Assembly (NCBI RefSeq): GCF_000429705.1
Contig: NZ_KE386943.1
Location: forward strand, 62,001 to 126,000
DNA from: Alteribacter aurantiacus DSM 18675
GTDB lineage: Bacteria; Bacillota; Bacilli; Bacillales; Salisediminibacteriaceae
Direction of reading: 5' to 3'
DNA: 64,000 bases
The position numbers and the translations under genes are program-made. The notes under the pieces are model-generated. The model saw only the letters and a list, made by a program, of their open reading frames with translations. It had not been told where the DNA came from and did not search any database. Of this stretch, positions 1-9,096 are shown piece after piece; the first letter of the stretch is position 1, and the number at the start of each line of letters is the position of its first letter.

Positions 1-709
1 TACTAGATTCTGCACCCAATACCGTTAACGATGCTGTTACTACTTCTCCTTGATCTAGCTGTGTAACCAGCGCATTCCCTTGAGCTTGGGTAATGGATAC
101 TGCAGGAACATACTTGTCATTTGCTTGCCCGAGCGTTCCGTTGAGGTTGCCGGTCGTGTTATTAAAGATAATAACCCCTTCCGCTCCTGCGTTTGCGGCG
201 TTAAGAACTTTATCCCCGAAAGATATTTCCCCTCTCTGAATGAGAGCGATTTTTCCATCAAGGTTTTTCCCCTCTAAATCTACCACTCTTCCTAATCCTA
301 CATATTTTAAATTCCCTGTTACTTCACCACTCGGAGTGTATGTAAACGAGAGAGGGTTCAAATGATCACCATTCACAGAAAGCTCTACTGTATGAGGGGC
401 CGTAAAGCCAAAAAACTCAAATGGTTGCACTTCTGCTTCATAGCCATACGATTCAAATTCGGACTTAATGTACTGAACTGCCGCATATTCTTCTTCCGTG
501 GCTGCCACCCGTGGGGTTTGTTGCAAATATTCAATATTGTTATAGATGTTGTCTACATTGATCCTATTAATAATCCTCTGATCAAATGCCGTTTCATACC
601 CTTGTCCTGCATTTTTGTAGCCTTCCACCGGTTGAGCCAAACCCGATCCTCCAAATGTACCAAACGTAAACATCATAGTAACCGTAAGTGCAGCAATAAA
701 CCTTTTCAT
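1..709 (-). CDS. Secreted PA-domain (M28-type) aminopeptidase, N-terminal part
   Basis: The frame opens at an ATG at 709 and stays open to the window edge (236 codons), so the C-terminal part is missing. A Shine-Dalgarno AAAGGGAGG sits 6 nt before the ATG. Residues 1-25 look like a Sec signal peptide (MKRF, then a hydrophobic stretch). Residues ~120-225 read as a protease-associated (PA) domain, with GKIALIQRGEISF, NAGAEGVIIFNN and YVPAVSITQAQG. In Bacillus this arrangement is found in secreted zinc aminopeptidases of family M28 such as YwaD. The zinc ligands would lie beyond the window, so the peptidase assignment rests on the PA domain and its flanks. A PA domain in another secreted hydrolase is the alternative. 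Confidence 0.75.
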   Translation of the reverse strand, partial: MKRFIAALTVTMMFTFGTFGGSGLAQPVEGYKNAGQGYETAFDQRIINRINVDNIYNNIEYLQQTPRVAATEEEYAAVQYIKSEFESYGYEAEVQPFEFFGFTAPHTVELSVNGDHLNPLSFTYTPSGEVTGNLKYVGLGRVVDLEGKNLDGKIALIQRGEISFGDKVLNAANAGAEGVIIFNNTTGNLNGTLGQANDKYVPAVSITQAQGNALVTQLDQGEVVTASLTVLGAESS

Positions 710-904
710 TGACAGCCTCCCTTTACTTCATTAGTAGTATAAACTCTAGTACATCTTATATTTTTCTGATAGTTCAGATAAGTTCTTTTCTACCTATTAA
801 AACATGAGTAAAAATACTTATTTTTACATTATATTGATAATATATCCATGTGCGAATTTTAGAAGTTTACTAGATTCACTGTTTAGGTGTCAGGCACAAA
901 AAAA

Positions 905-946
905 GTGCCAGGCACTGTGTGAGATTGCTCACGCAGTGCCTGGCAC
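905..946. repeat. Family A interspersed palindrome, copy A1
   Basis: Arm GTGCCAGGCACTGTGTGA at 905-922 pairs with an almost complementary arm at 929-946 across a 6-nt loop. A further partial arm (gtgtcaggcac) precedes it near 887. It lies 13 nt beyond the ppc stop codon and could act as the ppc transcription end, although it lacks a good T-run on that strand. Confidence 0.85.
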
Positions 947-959
947 CGTTAAAAAAGGA

Positions 960-3701
960 TCAGCCTGTATTTACGAGTCCTGCTGCTACCCCTGAGATGG
1001 TTAGTAGCACTTCTGTTAATAATTCATCAGATTGATCGTCTGATTCACGCATTTTGCGAATGAGGTCCACTTGTAGGAAGCTGAGTGGATCTACATAAGG
1101 ATTACGTCTGTGGACGGACCCTTGGATGTTCGGCGTGTGATCAAGGAGCTCTTTGTCTCCTGAAATGTCGAGAAGAACGTTCTTTGTACGATTATACTCC
1201 TCTTCAATGTCCCCGAAAATGCGTTCGGACACGGAGTGATCTTCCACTAGTGCAACGTATTCTTTTGCCGTTTGCATGTCGGCTTTCATCAGCGCCATCT
1301 GCAAGTTGTTCACCGTTGCTTGGAAGAACGGCCATGCTTCGTACATTTCTTGAAGCATTTTCACATTCTCTTCGGACTTCTCAGCAAAGGCTGCTAACCC
1401 AGTACCTGCGGCGTACCATGCTGGTAACATATGACGACACTGCGTCCAGGCAAACACCCAAGGAATTGCTCTCAGATCCTCAAAACGTTCACTGTTTTTA
1501 CGGCTCGTTGGACGTGAGCCAATGTTAAGCTCTTTAATTTCCTCCAACGGAGTCGCTTGCTTAAAGTACGTAAGAAAATCTTTATCTGCGAAAACCAGCT
1601 GCTGATACTTAGCAAGAGACTTTTCTGAAATCTCCTCCATGGCATCTTCCCATTCTTTTTTAACCGGATCTGCGTCCTCCGTTGCACGGGCAGAAGCTTC
1701 AAGCAAGGCTGATGCTGCCTGCTCAAGGTTACGGAAGGCAATGTCGCCTAGCATGTAGCGAGACGAAAGAACTTCGCCTTGCTCCGTAATTTTAACCCCA
1801 TCCCCTAGAGTTTTTGCCGGTTGAGATAAAATACTACGGTTAAGCGGTCCGCCACCTCGTCCAAGAGATCCGCCACGTCCGTGGAAGAACTTAAGACGAA
1901 TGTCGAATTTGCTCGCCATGTCGTGAATCTCTTGCTGAGCTTTAAACAGCTTCCAGTTCGCTGTAATCGTACCACCGTCTTTACTTCCATCAGAGTAACC
2001 GAGCATAATTTCTTGATGGTTGCCGCGCTCGTTGATGTGGTTACGGTATACATCCATATTAAAGAGCGTCTTCATAATCTCTGGACCAGCAATCAAGTCA
2101 TTTACCGTTTCAAGAAGCGGTGCCACGTTTAGCCCACTCTCCACACGCCCGTCCATGTGCAAGCGATAAATGCCCGCTTCTTTTGCCAAAACAAGCACTT
2201 CAAGAAGGTCACTGGCCGATTGCGTCATACTTACGAGATACACTTCAATGGAACGAGGGCCGAATGTATCGTGCGCTTTCTTAATCAGCTGGAATACACT
2301 GAAGATCTCTTGCGTTTCTTTAGAGTAATCTTCGTTCAATAACATCAAAGGACGAGGATCTTTTAACACACGCTCAAGAGTCTCAAGCTTCTCTTCCTCT
2401 GACAAATTGCGGTAATCGTCAGTAATGCCAACCATCTTTAGAATTTCAGCAATGGCCGTTTCATGTTCACCGCTATGGTTTCGAATATCAAGGGTAGCCA
2501 GATGGAAACCAAACAGTTCCACTTGACGAATGAGCTTGTCGAGCTTCTTCAATTTTTGTCCCGGTTGGCTATGCTCCAAAGCACTTCGTTTGATCATTTG
2601 AAGGTCTTCGAGTAATTCTTCCGCTTCGTTGTATCCTGCTTTTGACTTGTCCACGTGACGAAGACGTTTAAGCATGATCGCAAACTTCCGGCGGTAAAAT
2701 TCCGTCTCGATTTTCCACGCTTCCCCTTTACGTAAATAAGCACGCTCTCCTTCTTCCACACTCTTGCGAAGCTCGTCGCTTACCGGTACGTACTTGGCGG
2801 ATTGACTGAAACGACGCATCAGTTCAACCAATGACTCGTCGTACTTTTTCACAGCAAGCTCTCGTTGCAGTTTCAACGCTTCCCATGTGACGTCAGGTGT
2901 TACATAAGGATTCCCGTCTCGGTCCCCACCGATCCAAGATCCGAAGTGTAAGAAATTCGGCACTTTCCATTGATGATCTGGGAAGTAGTCATCCAGCTGG
3001 TCTTCAAGCTCTTGGTGAACAGCCGGAAGTACGCTAAAGAGGGTTTGGTCAAAATAATAAAGACCGTTTTTCACTTCATCAATAACGCTCGGCTTCACTT
3101 GACGAAGCTCGTCCGTCTGCCAAAGAGCCGTTACTTCGTTTGCCAAGCTTTCTTCCAATTTCTTACGCTCTTTTGAGGTAAGTAGAGGATTGTCGAACTT
3201 TTGAATAATAGTAGAAATTCGCTTTTGAATCTCAAGAATCGTACGCTTCGTTGCTTCGGTCGGGTGAGCCGTCATAATCAATTCAATGGATAAATCGTTC
3301 AATACTTGTTGAATCACATCGTCAGGATAGTCCGCTTCCTTGATCGCAGCTACGGCACTTTCAATCGAGAAAGGCTGAAGAATACTGTCATCCAGCTGAT
3401 ACTGGCGGGACCTACGAATCCGATGGTTGTGCTCCGCAATATTAATCAGATGAAAATATGTAGAGAAGGCACGAATCACATGTTTGCGCGTTGGTGATTC
3501 CAAACTCTCTATTTGATCTTTCAATTTATTGTACGCTTCATCACTGTATTCTTTTCGAAGGTCTTTTGCCGCTTCGCGAATGGCTTCAACTTTGTCAAAA
3601 AGCTCAGTACCTCCATGCTGTTTAAGGACGTCTCCAAGAATGCTTCCTAGCATTTTTACGTCATTTCGCAAAAGGGTGCTGTTGTCTGCTGTTTGTTGCA
3701 T
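960..3701 (-). CDS. ppc: Phosphoenolpyruvate carboxylase
   Basis: Carboxylates phosphoenolpyruvate to oxaloacetate in the cytosol, the anaplerotic feed into the TCA cycle. The protein is ~913 aa, the usual length for bacterial PEPC. Signature segments are present in order: IMTAHPTEA with the catalytic histidine near residue 145, GGDRDGNPYVT near 262, LGYSDGSKDGG near 567, FHGRGGSLGRGGGP near 608, and the family C-terminus ending NTG. Two in-frame ATGs compete. The one at 3710 directly abuts the AAAGGAG ribosome site, whereas the one at 3701 is spaced 9 nt from it, so 3701 is preferred. It is monocistronic, with repeat A1 just downstream. No truncation or missing active-site motif was seen. 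Confidence 0.97.
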   Translation of the reverse strand: MQQTADNSTLLRNDVKMLGSILGDVLKQHGGTELFDKVEAIREAAKDLRKEYSDEAYNKLKDQIESLESPTRKHVIRAFSTYFHLINIAEHNHRIRRSRQYQLDDSILQPFSIESAVAAIKEADYPDDVIQQVLNDLSIELIMTAHPTEATKRTILEIQKRISTIIQKFDNPLLTSKERKKLEESLANEVTALWQTDELRQVKPSVIDEVKNGLYYFDQTLFSVLPAVHQELEDQLDDYFPDHQWKVPNFLHFGSWIGGDRDGNPYVTPDVTWEALKLQRELAVKKYDESLVELMRRFSQSAKYVPVSDELRKSVEEGERAYLRKGEAWKIETEFYRRKFAIMLKRLRHVDKSKAGYNEAEELLEDLQMIKRSALEHSQPGQKLKKLDKLIRQVELFGFHLATLDIRNHSGEHETAIAEILKMVGITDDYRNLSEEEKLETLERVLKDPRPLMLLNEDYSKETQEIFSVFQLIKKAHDTFGPRSIEVYLVSMTQSASDLLEVLVLAKEAGIYRLHMDGRVESGLNVAPLLETVNDLIAGPEIMKTLFNMDVYRNHINERGNHQEIMLGYSDGSKDGGTITANWKLFKAQQEIHDMASKFDIRLKFFHGRGGSLGRGGGPLNRSILSQPAKTLGDGVKITEQGEVLSSRYMLGDIAFRNLEQAASALLEASARATEDADPVKKEWEDAMEEISEKSLAKYQQLVFADKDFLTYFKQATPLEEIKELNIGSRPTSRKNSERFEDLRAIPWVFAWTQCRHMLPAWYAAGTGLAAFAEKSEENVKMLQEMYEAWPFFQATVNNLQMALMKADMQTAKEYVALVEDHSVSERIFGDIEEEYNRTKNVLLDISGDKELLDHTPNIQGSVHRRNPYVDPLSFLQVDLIRKMRESDDQSDELLTEVLLTISGVAAGLVNTG

Positions 3702-4062
3702 CGTAATCATCTCCTTTTGTGCTTATGGCAGGATCACTTTTCGTCAGCAGGGACATTTTCTGTCCCTATCAAGGAAAAAGAATGCTGCTCACTTATTTTT
3801 ACTATCTTATCAAAAAGACATACATAAGGCTAATTTTCTGATTTTTCTCAAATATTGTCAGGAGCTATGAGAAGGATTATGCACAGTGATTAGTAAAAGG
3901 GATCAATATGACTTATTTAAAAAAACATTTAGTAATAATATAGTCCACCCTATTAACAAAACCATTCGTGACTATTCCATCTAATTATAAAAAAGCGGTT
4001 ACAACAATCTAAAAAATGGGTATGATATAAATATCAGGTAAAAACTGAGTGAGGTGCATAAC
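3702..4062. other. Intergenic region between divergent ppc and the zinc-ribbon gene
   Basis: AT-rich, with no convincing ORF. It holds the ppc ribosome site and a short perfect hairpin (GGGACA-ttttc-TGTCCC, 3750-3766) in the presumed ppc leader. I could not fix promoters for either gene. Confidence 0.5.
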
Positions 4063-4338
4063 GTGTTTTTGAAAAAATTGAAAGAAGCCAAAGCTCTTGA
4101 AGCTACCCATATCGACTGTCCAAACTGTCGAGAAGAGACCCTGATTGACGACTGGCATACAATCGTCAAGAATACATATGGCAATGACAGCCCTGATGTT
4201 AGAATTGCGCATTTGGATAAGAAAAACAGTTTTCCATACCAATGCCCTTCTTGTTTTATGGCCTTCTCAGCCTACCAACTGACCCTTACAACGAATGACA
4301 CCAGCGTTCAAACTCGCGAAAAAATGACACAAGCTTAA
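4063..4338 (+). CDS. Small CxxC/CxxC zinc-ribbon protein, function unknown
   Basis: A ~91-aa protein with two cysteine pairs, CPNC near residue 22 and CPSC near 65, spaced as expected for one zinc-binding ribbon. The sequence between them is charged and there is no signal peptide or membrane segment, so a cytosolic protein is likely. The GTG at 4063 is chosen because GTGAGGTG lies 6 nt upstream. An in-frame GTG at 4054 overlaps that ribosome site and is less likely. A strong terminator follows the stop codon, so the gene is monocistronic. I do not recognise the family beyond the ribbon. Confidence 0.7.
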   Translation: MFLKKLKEAKALEATHIDCPNCREETLIDDWHTIVKNTYGNDSPDVRIAHLDKKNSFPYQCPSCFMAFSAYQLTLTTNDTSVQTREKMTQA

Positions 4339-4345
4339 CCATATA

Positions 4346-4384
4346 CAAAAACTACCGTCATAATGATGAAGGTAGTTTTTTTGT
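4346..4384 (+). terminator. Rho-independent terminator after the zinc-ribbon gene
   Basis: AAAACTACC and GGTAGTTTT arms (4347-4356 and 4371-4380), with an inner TCAT/ATGA pairing, are followed by a T-run that continues to 4382. Confidence 0.8.
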
Positions 4385-4418
4385 TCTTTTTGGAACTCAC
4401 TTATTAATTCAATTCAAA

Positions 4419-5783
4419 TTAGCTCTTTAATTTCGCCCCCAACCAAGTTGCTAAAAAAGCAATGATCGTTGCCATGAAAAAGGCTGTCACCACGTCATTT
4501 CCTATTGTTAGCTGACTCATCGCATCGCCTCTTAGGTTAAATGCAAAGTATGAAACGATTGTACTAACCACGACTCCGTAGGTAACTGCATGAGCACCTA
4601 GTAGCTTCCATCTTTCTGCTTCATTGTTCAATGTTCCCGAGAGCTTTCTCCCAAACCAAACGAGCACCCCGACAATGACCGCAACACTCATTAAGGAAAA
4701 CACGTTTCCAAGACCCATAAACGTTTCCATTTCTACAGAGAAAATAGCTAGCTGCTCTGTAGAAGCAAACTCCTGTTGAACATGAATAGGTGTAAAGTGG
4801 GCCGCTCCAAAATAGTAAACGGCAAATTGAACCATAAATACAAGGGCAGCAAAGGTCGGCCACCCATCCAAAAATGCAGCATGAATCGTTCCTTCAGTAG
4901 AGCGGAAAAACAAGATGAACAGAACGGATAAGACGAGTAACGAAGCAAGTGCCGATAGCACTCCTTGCAACACGCCGTTCACATACACATTGCTTCTCCT
5001 CAGTTCAGACCTATCCTGCCACTGCTTTGATCCAATGAGGACACCTGCCCCATATGCGACGGTTCCAACAACTAAGCCAGTAAAAAATGCGCTACCTAAC
5101 GAATAGCTCTTTGTAAAGCTCATCAGCTCCATGAAGATTTCTGCCTCGCCTGCGTTACTTCGCAGGAGGGCCACAAAAAAGAAGACGATTCCGAATCCGA
5201 TACCAAAAATAATTGATTGTTTTAGTCTATTCTCTTGATTCCAATTTGCTTTCGTTTGGCTGATCCAGCCTGAGACAACAACCGGTAAGACTGCAAGGAA
5301 AAAGAACGCGGCTACTGAAAAGTTAAGCCCTAGCGTATAGCTTTCGTCGAACCACTCTGATGTGAAAATGAGATCAGGTGTAACACCGAACATGTAAAGA
5401 AACGTATCTGCAATGTTAAACCAACCGAAGAATTCGGGAATAATGGCTAATGCTTCAAAACCCGCCATATCATACATGTCGTACTCAAACCCTCGTAAGA
5501 AGCCTTGGTGAATTAAAGCAACCCAAACAAAAACCAGGGCAATGGTACCAGCTACATAAGGTAATCCCGCTTTTGCATCTTCTACTGTAATGAAATTCTT
5601 TACGGTATTCAGTGAAAGTTGCCGACTCTCCCCTTGAGAAGGTGCCGTTTGTTGTTCTTCTATCACAGGCAATTGTTCTTGAGTTTCAGCTGCCTCTTCC
5701 CCTTCCTTCACTAGCGGTGTTCCGTCATTTTTACAAAACCTAGCATGTTCATCATGATGTTCTCCGCATTTTGGACAATACAT
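4419..5783 (-). CDS. Zinc-ribbon polytopic membrane protein, function unknown
   Basis: A 454-aa protein. The first 25 residues form a zinc ribbon with two Cys pairs (CPKCGEHHDEHARFCKNDG). An acidic, Gln-rich linker of ~45 residues follows, then roughly eight to nine hydrophobic segments from residue ~75 to the C-terminus, including VAGTIALVFVWVALI, VAAFFFLAVLPVVVSGW and VLSALASLLVLSVLFILFF. The ribbon is expected to be cytosolic. The ribosome site AAGGAGG lies ~9 nt before the ATG. It is divergent from the TcaA-like gene at 6060, which also begins with a ribbon. No catalytic motif was seen; a zinc-sensing or envelope-stress role is conceivable but not shown by the sequence. Confidence 0.8.
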   Translation of the reverse strand: MYCPKCGEHHDEHARFCKNDGTPLVKEGEEAAETQEQLPVIEEQQTAPSQGESRQLSLNTVKNFITVEDAKAGLPYVAGTIALVFVWVALIHQGFLRGFEYDMYDMAGFEALAIIPEFFGWFNIADTFLYMFGVTPDLIFTSEWFDESYTLGLNFSVAAFFFLAVLPVVVSGWISQTKANWNQENRLKQSIIFGIGFGIVFFFVALLRSNAGEAEIFMELMSFTKSYSLGSAFFTGLVVGTVAYGAGVLIGSKQWQDRSELRRSNVYVNGVLQGVLSALASLLVLSVLFILFFRSTEGTIHAAFLDGWPTFAALVFMVQFAVYYFGAAHFTPIHVQQEFASTEQLAIFSVEMETFMGLGNVFSLMSVAVIVGVLVWFGRKLSGTLNNEAERWKLLGAHAVTYGVVVSTIVSYFAFNLRGDAMSQLTIGNDVVTAFFMATIIAFLATWLGAKLKS

Positions 5784-6002
5784 GTGTGTGTCCCTCCTTA
5801 GATGTTGTTTGTCTCTAATAGGTGATTGTTTTACACCAGTTTAGTGTCCAACACTGTATGTCTATTGGTAGAAGAAGGAAGTATGCGGAGATCGTAATGG
5901 TTACAGTTTGGGAGCCAATCAAACTTTTTACTGAGACGATAAGTAGATTTTAAGAACGTAAAGGATCAGGCGTGTCGCTTCGAACAATATAAAACTCCTA
6001 TG

Positions 6003-6029
6003 TTTTCATGACTAAAGTTCTAGTATAAT
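6003..6029 (+). promoter_or_regulatory. Probable sigma-A promoter of the TcaA-like gene
   Basis: A perfect TATAAT at 6024-6029 lies 31 nt before the start codon. The -35 region is weak (TTTTCA at 6003, spacing short), so only the -10 is convincing. Confidence 0.45.
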
Positions 6030-6059
6030 AGATTCATAAACGAACAAGGAGCGATAACG

Positions 6060-7925
6060 ATGTCATTTTGCACTTCCTGTGGCGCAAATCAAGATAAGAA
6101 TGCGACTTTTTGTACATCCTGCGGAGCTAAGTCCACACAAGGGGTAACTAAGAGCACAGAGTCAGAGCAACACTCGGTAGTAGAGAAAGAACACAACGAT
6201 TACAAGCCCAAAATAGTTTTAACGAAAAAACAAAAAATAGGTATTGCTTCAGCAGTAGCAGTAGCTGCCTTCTCAATTGGCTTTTATCAAGTTGGAAATT
6301 CGGCTAATGACCCACTAAAAAAGGCTGAAAAGTTTGTTAATGCACTTGAATCGGAAGATATAAATTACATACAAAGGAACCTTACGTCAGATTATGATGA
6401 CTTGGATATAACCGAAAAAACAGCTGAAGATCTTCTCTACTATTTTAATGAATCCTACTTGTATGCAAAAACCGATTTTTATTCATACTTAACTGAACAA
6501 ATGAACAGAATTGAAGCTCAAGAAGAGAATTCTTCCAACTTTGCTTTTGCAGATCAATCCCATCTTCCCTACCACCCTTTCTTAACGTTTGAGAAAACTG
6601 GTCGCTCTTTTTTGTTCTTTGACAAATATGAGTTTGTCCTTCAACCTTTGGAACTAAACATTTACACGAATGCTCCTGATATGGTCATTTATGTTGATGG
6701 TGAAGAACTAGATGCTCCTTATGAAAATGGAGTCTTCCAACTCGGCACCTTCTTACCTGGTTTTTATGACTTAAAAGGAGAGCTGGACACAGACTTTGTT
6801 TCATTAGAGGAAGAAGTTACGATTTCACATTTTTACGGTGACGAGGTTTATCTGAATTTAGAGATGGATGAGATCTATTTTGATTTAGAAGTAGACGAAG
6901 CAATGCTTTACATTAATGAGGATGAAGAAGGCCGACGAATCACGGCGGATGGAAATCATTTTGGCCCAGTGTTACTAGATGGTTCAATGTTGATACATAT
7001 GGAAACCGACACCCCCTTTGGTACGTTAAGCACTGATCCAACAGCTATTACAAGTGACTACTACACCCCAGACTTTAAAATGAAGGATGAACAAAAGGAA
7101 CATATATATGAAACCTTACACACATACATGAAAGAGCGAAGTGAAGGTGAAATGACAAGCAACCCGAACACGTTAAGTTCGGTGACTGCTTCTCACCAAG
7201 GTGATTTCAATAATTTCATCCATAATCGTAGCAACCAGCCTGCTAGCTTTTTGGATGAAACAACATACAATCAGCTCACCTTCGATGTTTATCGGAACTA
7301 CGGTGATTGGGAAGTGGCAGTTTCAGTTGAAGAAGAGTGGCTAAGGGCGAACAGTGATAATACAGATGTTTATCCGGACACTACTGCATACCGTTACGAG
7401 CTTGTCTATGATGAAGAAAACAGTAAATGGTTAGTACAAAGCAGAGATTCCTTATGGAGCTTTGACTATTCAGATACCGTCTCCTTTACCTTTGATACAG
7501 ATAAGCAAAGGGAAAAAATGCTTGAAGCAAGTATTGAGGATTCGACACAACCGTTTGAAACACTATTAGATTTATTTATTTCTGCAAATGTAGAAGCCAT
7601 CAACTCTCATGATTCAACTGAAGTTGTCACCTTCATTGCATCCGATGCCGATGAGTACAGAAATGTGGTTGTGAATTATATCGGCTATTTAAATGATAGA
7701 GGAATTACCCAAGAGTTCTTGGGTGTTGAGGTGATTGATGTTAAAAATGAGGAGGATCAACACCACACAGTCACTACACAGGAAGAATATTTAATCCATT
7801 ATGAAAGTTCACCTTCATTAGTAAAAAGCTTTGAGTCCATTTATACAGTGAAGCAAGTTTCAGGTGACGGGTTAAAAGTTGTGGAGTTGGTAGAGACCAA
7901 CGAGTTATCGAGTGAAGAATACTAA
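6060..7925 (+). CDS. TcaA/YvbJ-like zinc-ribbon membrane-anchored protein
   Basis: A 621-aa protein that starts with a double CxxC ribbon (CTSCGANQDKNATFCTSCG), then a charged linker, one membrane segment at ~60-78 (IGIASAVAVAAFSIGFYQV) and a ~540-residue acidic region predicted outside the cell. This architecture matches the TcaA/YvbJ family of Firmicutes, in which S. aureus TcaA influences glycopeptide susceptibility. The extracellular part has at least two beta-rich modules and a C-terminal NTF2-like stretch. The ribosome site AAGGAG lies 8 nt before the ATG. It is monocistronic with a strong terminator. The family assignment comes from architecture and N-terminal sequence; a cell-wall stress role is inferred. 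Confidence 0.8.
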   Translation: MSFCTSCGANQDKNATFCTSCGAKSTQGVTKSTESEQHSVVEKEHNDYKPKIVLTKKQKIGIASAVAVAAFSIGFYQVGNSANDPLKKAEKFVNALESEDINYIQRNLTSDYDDLDITEKTAEDLLYYFNESYLYAKTDFYSYLTEQMNRIEAQEENSSNFAFADQSHLPYHPFLTFEKTGRSFLFFDKYEFVLQPLELNIYTNAPDMVIYVDGEELDAPYENGVFQLGTFLPGFYDLKGELDTDFVSLEEEVTISHFYGDEVYLNLEMDEIYFDLEVDEAMLYINEDEEGRRITADGNHFGPVLLDGSMLIHMETDTPFGTLSTDPTAITSDYYTPDFKMKDEQKEHIYETLHTYMKERSEGEMTSNPNTLSSVTASHQGDFNNFIHNRSNQPASFLDETTYNQLTFDVYRNYGDWEVAVSVEEEWLRANSDNTDVYPDTTAYRYELVYDEENSKWLVQSRDSLWSFDYSDTVSFTFDTDKQREKMLEASIEDSTQPFETLLDLFISANVEAINSHDSTEVVTFIASDADEYRNVVVNYIGYLNDRGITQEFLGVEVIDVKNEEDQHHTVTTQEEYLIHYESSPSLVKSFESIYTVKQVSGDGLKVVELVETNELSSEEY

Positions 7926-7928
7926 AGA

Positions 7929-7962
7929 CAAAGCTGCTCCTGATTAGGAGCAGCTTTATTAC
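7929..7962 (+). terminator. Terminator after the TcaA-like gene
   Basis: AAAGCTGCTCCT-gatt-AGGAGCAGCTTTA is a 12-bp stem with a short T-rich tail. Confidence 0.8.
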
Positions 7963-8045
7963 GTGAATAAATTAGAAAAGAGATCTCCTTTTTTTATGTA
8001 TGCACATTGAAAGGTAAACCCGGTACACAAACAAAATAAACCAAC

Positions 8046-8084
8046 AAAAAAAAGCTGCAGAGAATTGTGTCTCTACAGCTTCTT
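8046..8084 (-). terminator. Terminator after the zinc-ribbon gene at 8087
   Basis: On the minus strand AAGCTGTAGAGA pairs with TCTCTGCAGCTT and is followed by eight T residues. Confidence 0.85.
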
Positions 8085-8086
8085 TC

Positions 8087-8899
8087 CTAAAAAGGTAGTC
8101 CGATACCCGACGGAATAAGGTTGCTAATTACAGCGTCGGCCACAATAAGCATAAGGATCAATGCAATAATGGTGATTAAAACATTGGTTAGAATGATTCC
8201 GTAAAAAGCATCGAGTCCTCCAGGACGTTTCTTATCGAATGAAAACATCGTACCTAAAAACGTGAGAGGGAAAAACATTAGACTTACAAAGGCTATCAAA
8301 CTCCCAAATGCTTTGGCTGAAAGCAATGCGAAGATAAATCCAACTAAACCGATTGCCACAGGGAAAACCAAAAGTGCACCAAAACGTGAAACAACCATTT
8401 TAAAATCAGCATCTACCTGCATGAGTTTTAAAACGCCATTCATTACTCCAACCATAAGTAAAACACCTAATGTTAATACAACAGCCGGAATGACAACGGT
8501 CTCAAAAAACGGAACTGAGAAGTAAGCGTTTCTAGAAGCCCACCATGATGTCATGGGTACGATGAGTGCAAATAAGATAATGGAAATGAGCCCGTTAACA
8601 ATAGACGCTTCACTCATATTTCTTGCAAATGTAAACGGTGATTTAAAAGCAGTTAAAGCAAATGAAAAATAAGCTTTCCCTACCGCTTGCCCTTGCTTAA
8701 CAAATTCGCTTTCCTTTAAATTTTGTAATTGGGCACTTGCTTGCTGACTAGCGGATGATTGAGGATTGTGTGGGCCAGGTTCTGAAGTTGCCGCCATCTC
8801 CTTATGGGCCTGTGATGGAGTACCCCCTACTTTAGACCCGCACTTCCCACAAAATTTGTCTTGACTACTAAAGTGACTTCCACAAGATGAACAAAACAT
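8087..8899 (-). CDS. Zinc-ribbon membrane protein (Yip1-like), function unknown
   Basis: A 270-aa protein beginning with a double CxxC ribbon (CSSCGSHFSSQDKFCGKCG), then a Ser/Gln/Ala-rich linker to ~residue 75. The C-terminal ~170 residues contain about five hydrophobic segments (for example LISIILFALIVPMTSWW, VVIPAVVLTLGVLLMVGVM and ILTNVLITIIALILMLIV). Small bacterial membrane proteins of this layout are often placed in Yip1- or DUF-type families. It is the third ribbon-headed membrane protein in 4.5 kb. It is monocistronic, with a strong terminator. No enzymatic motif was seen. Confidence 0.8.
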   Translation of the reverse strand: MFCSSCGSHFSSQDKFCGKCGSKVGGTPSQAHKEMAATSEPGPHNPQSSASQQASAQLQNLKESEFVKQGQAVGKAYFSFALTAFKSPFTFARNMSEASIVNGLISIILFALIVPMTSWWASRNAYFSVPFFETVVIPAVVLTLGVLLMVGVMNGVLKLMQVDADFKMVVSRFGALLVFPVAIGLVGFIFALLSAKAFGSLIAFVSLMFFPLTFLGTMFSFDKKRPGGLDAFYGIILTNVLITIIALILMLIVADAVISNLIPSGIGLPF

Positions 8900-9050
8900 C
8901 TTATTCCTCCCTTATTTCGTTGTAAACGTATGTAGGTCTTGATAAAACAACAGATCTTTAGAACTAGTTTTATTTTACTATTAAATTCACATTTTTTCCA
9001 TTGTTTTTTTGTGTCTTTAAGTAACTATGAACCGAAGTTACCATACAAAA

Positions 9051-9084
9051 AAGAAAACCGGCAGCCATATCGGCTCCCGGTTCT
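9051..9084 (-). terminator. Terminator of the amylase-pullulanase gene
   Basis: On the minus strand an interrupted stem (GAACCGG and AGCC pairing with GGCT and CCGGTTTTC) is followed by six T residues just beyond the stop codon. Confidence 0.8.
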
Positions 9085-9096
9085 CTCTTACTCTAT

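Noticed and set aside
3750..3766. A riboswitch or T-box before ppc
   Set aside because: Only one small hairpin is present; no conserved riboswitch core or terminator/antiterminator pair was found.
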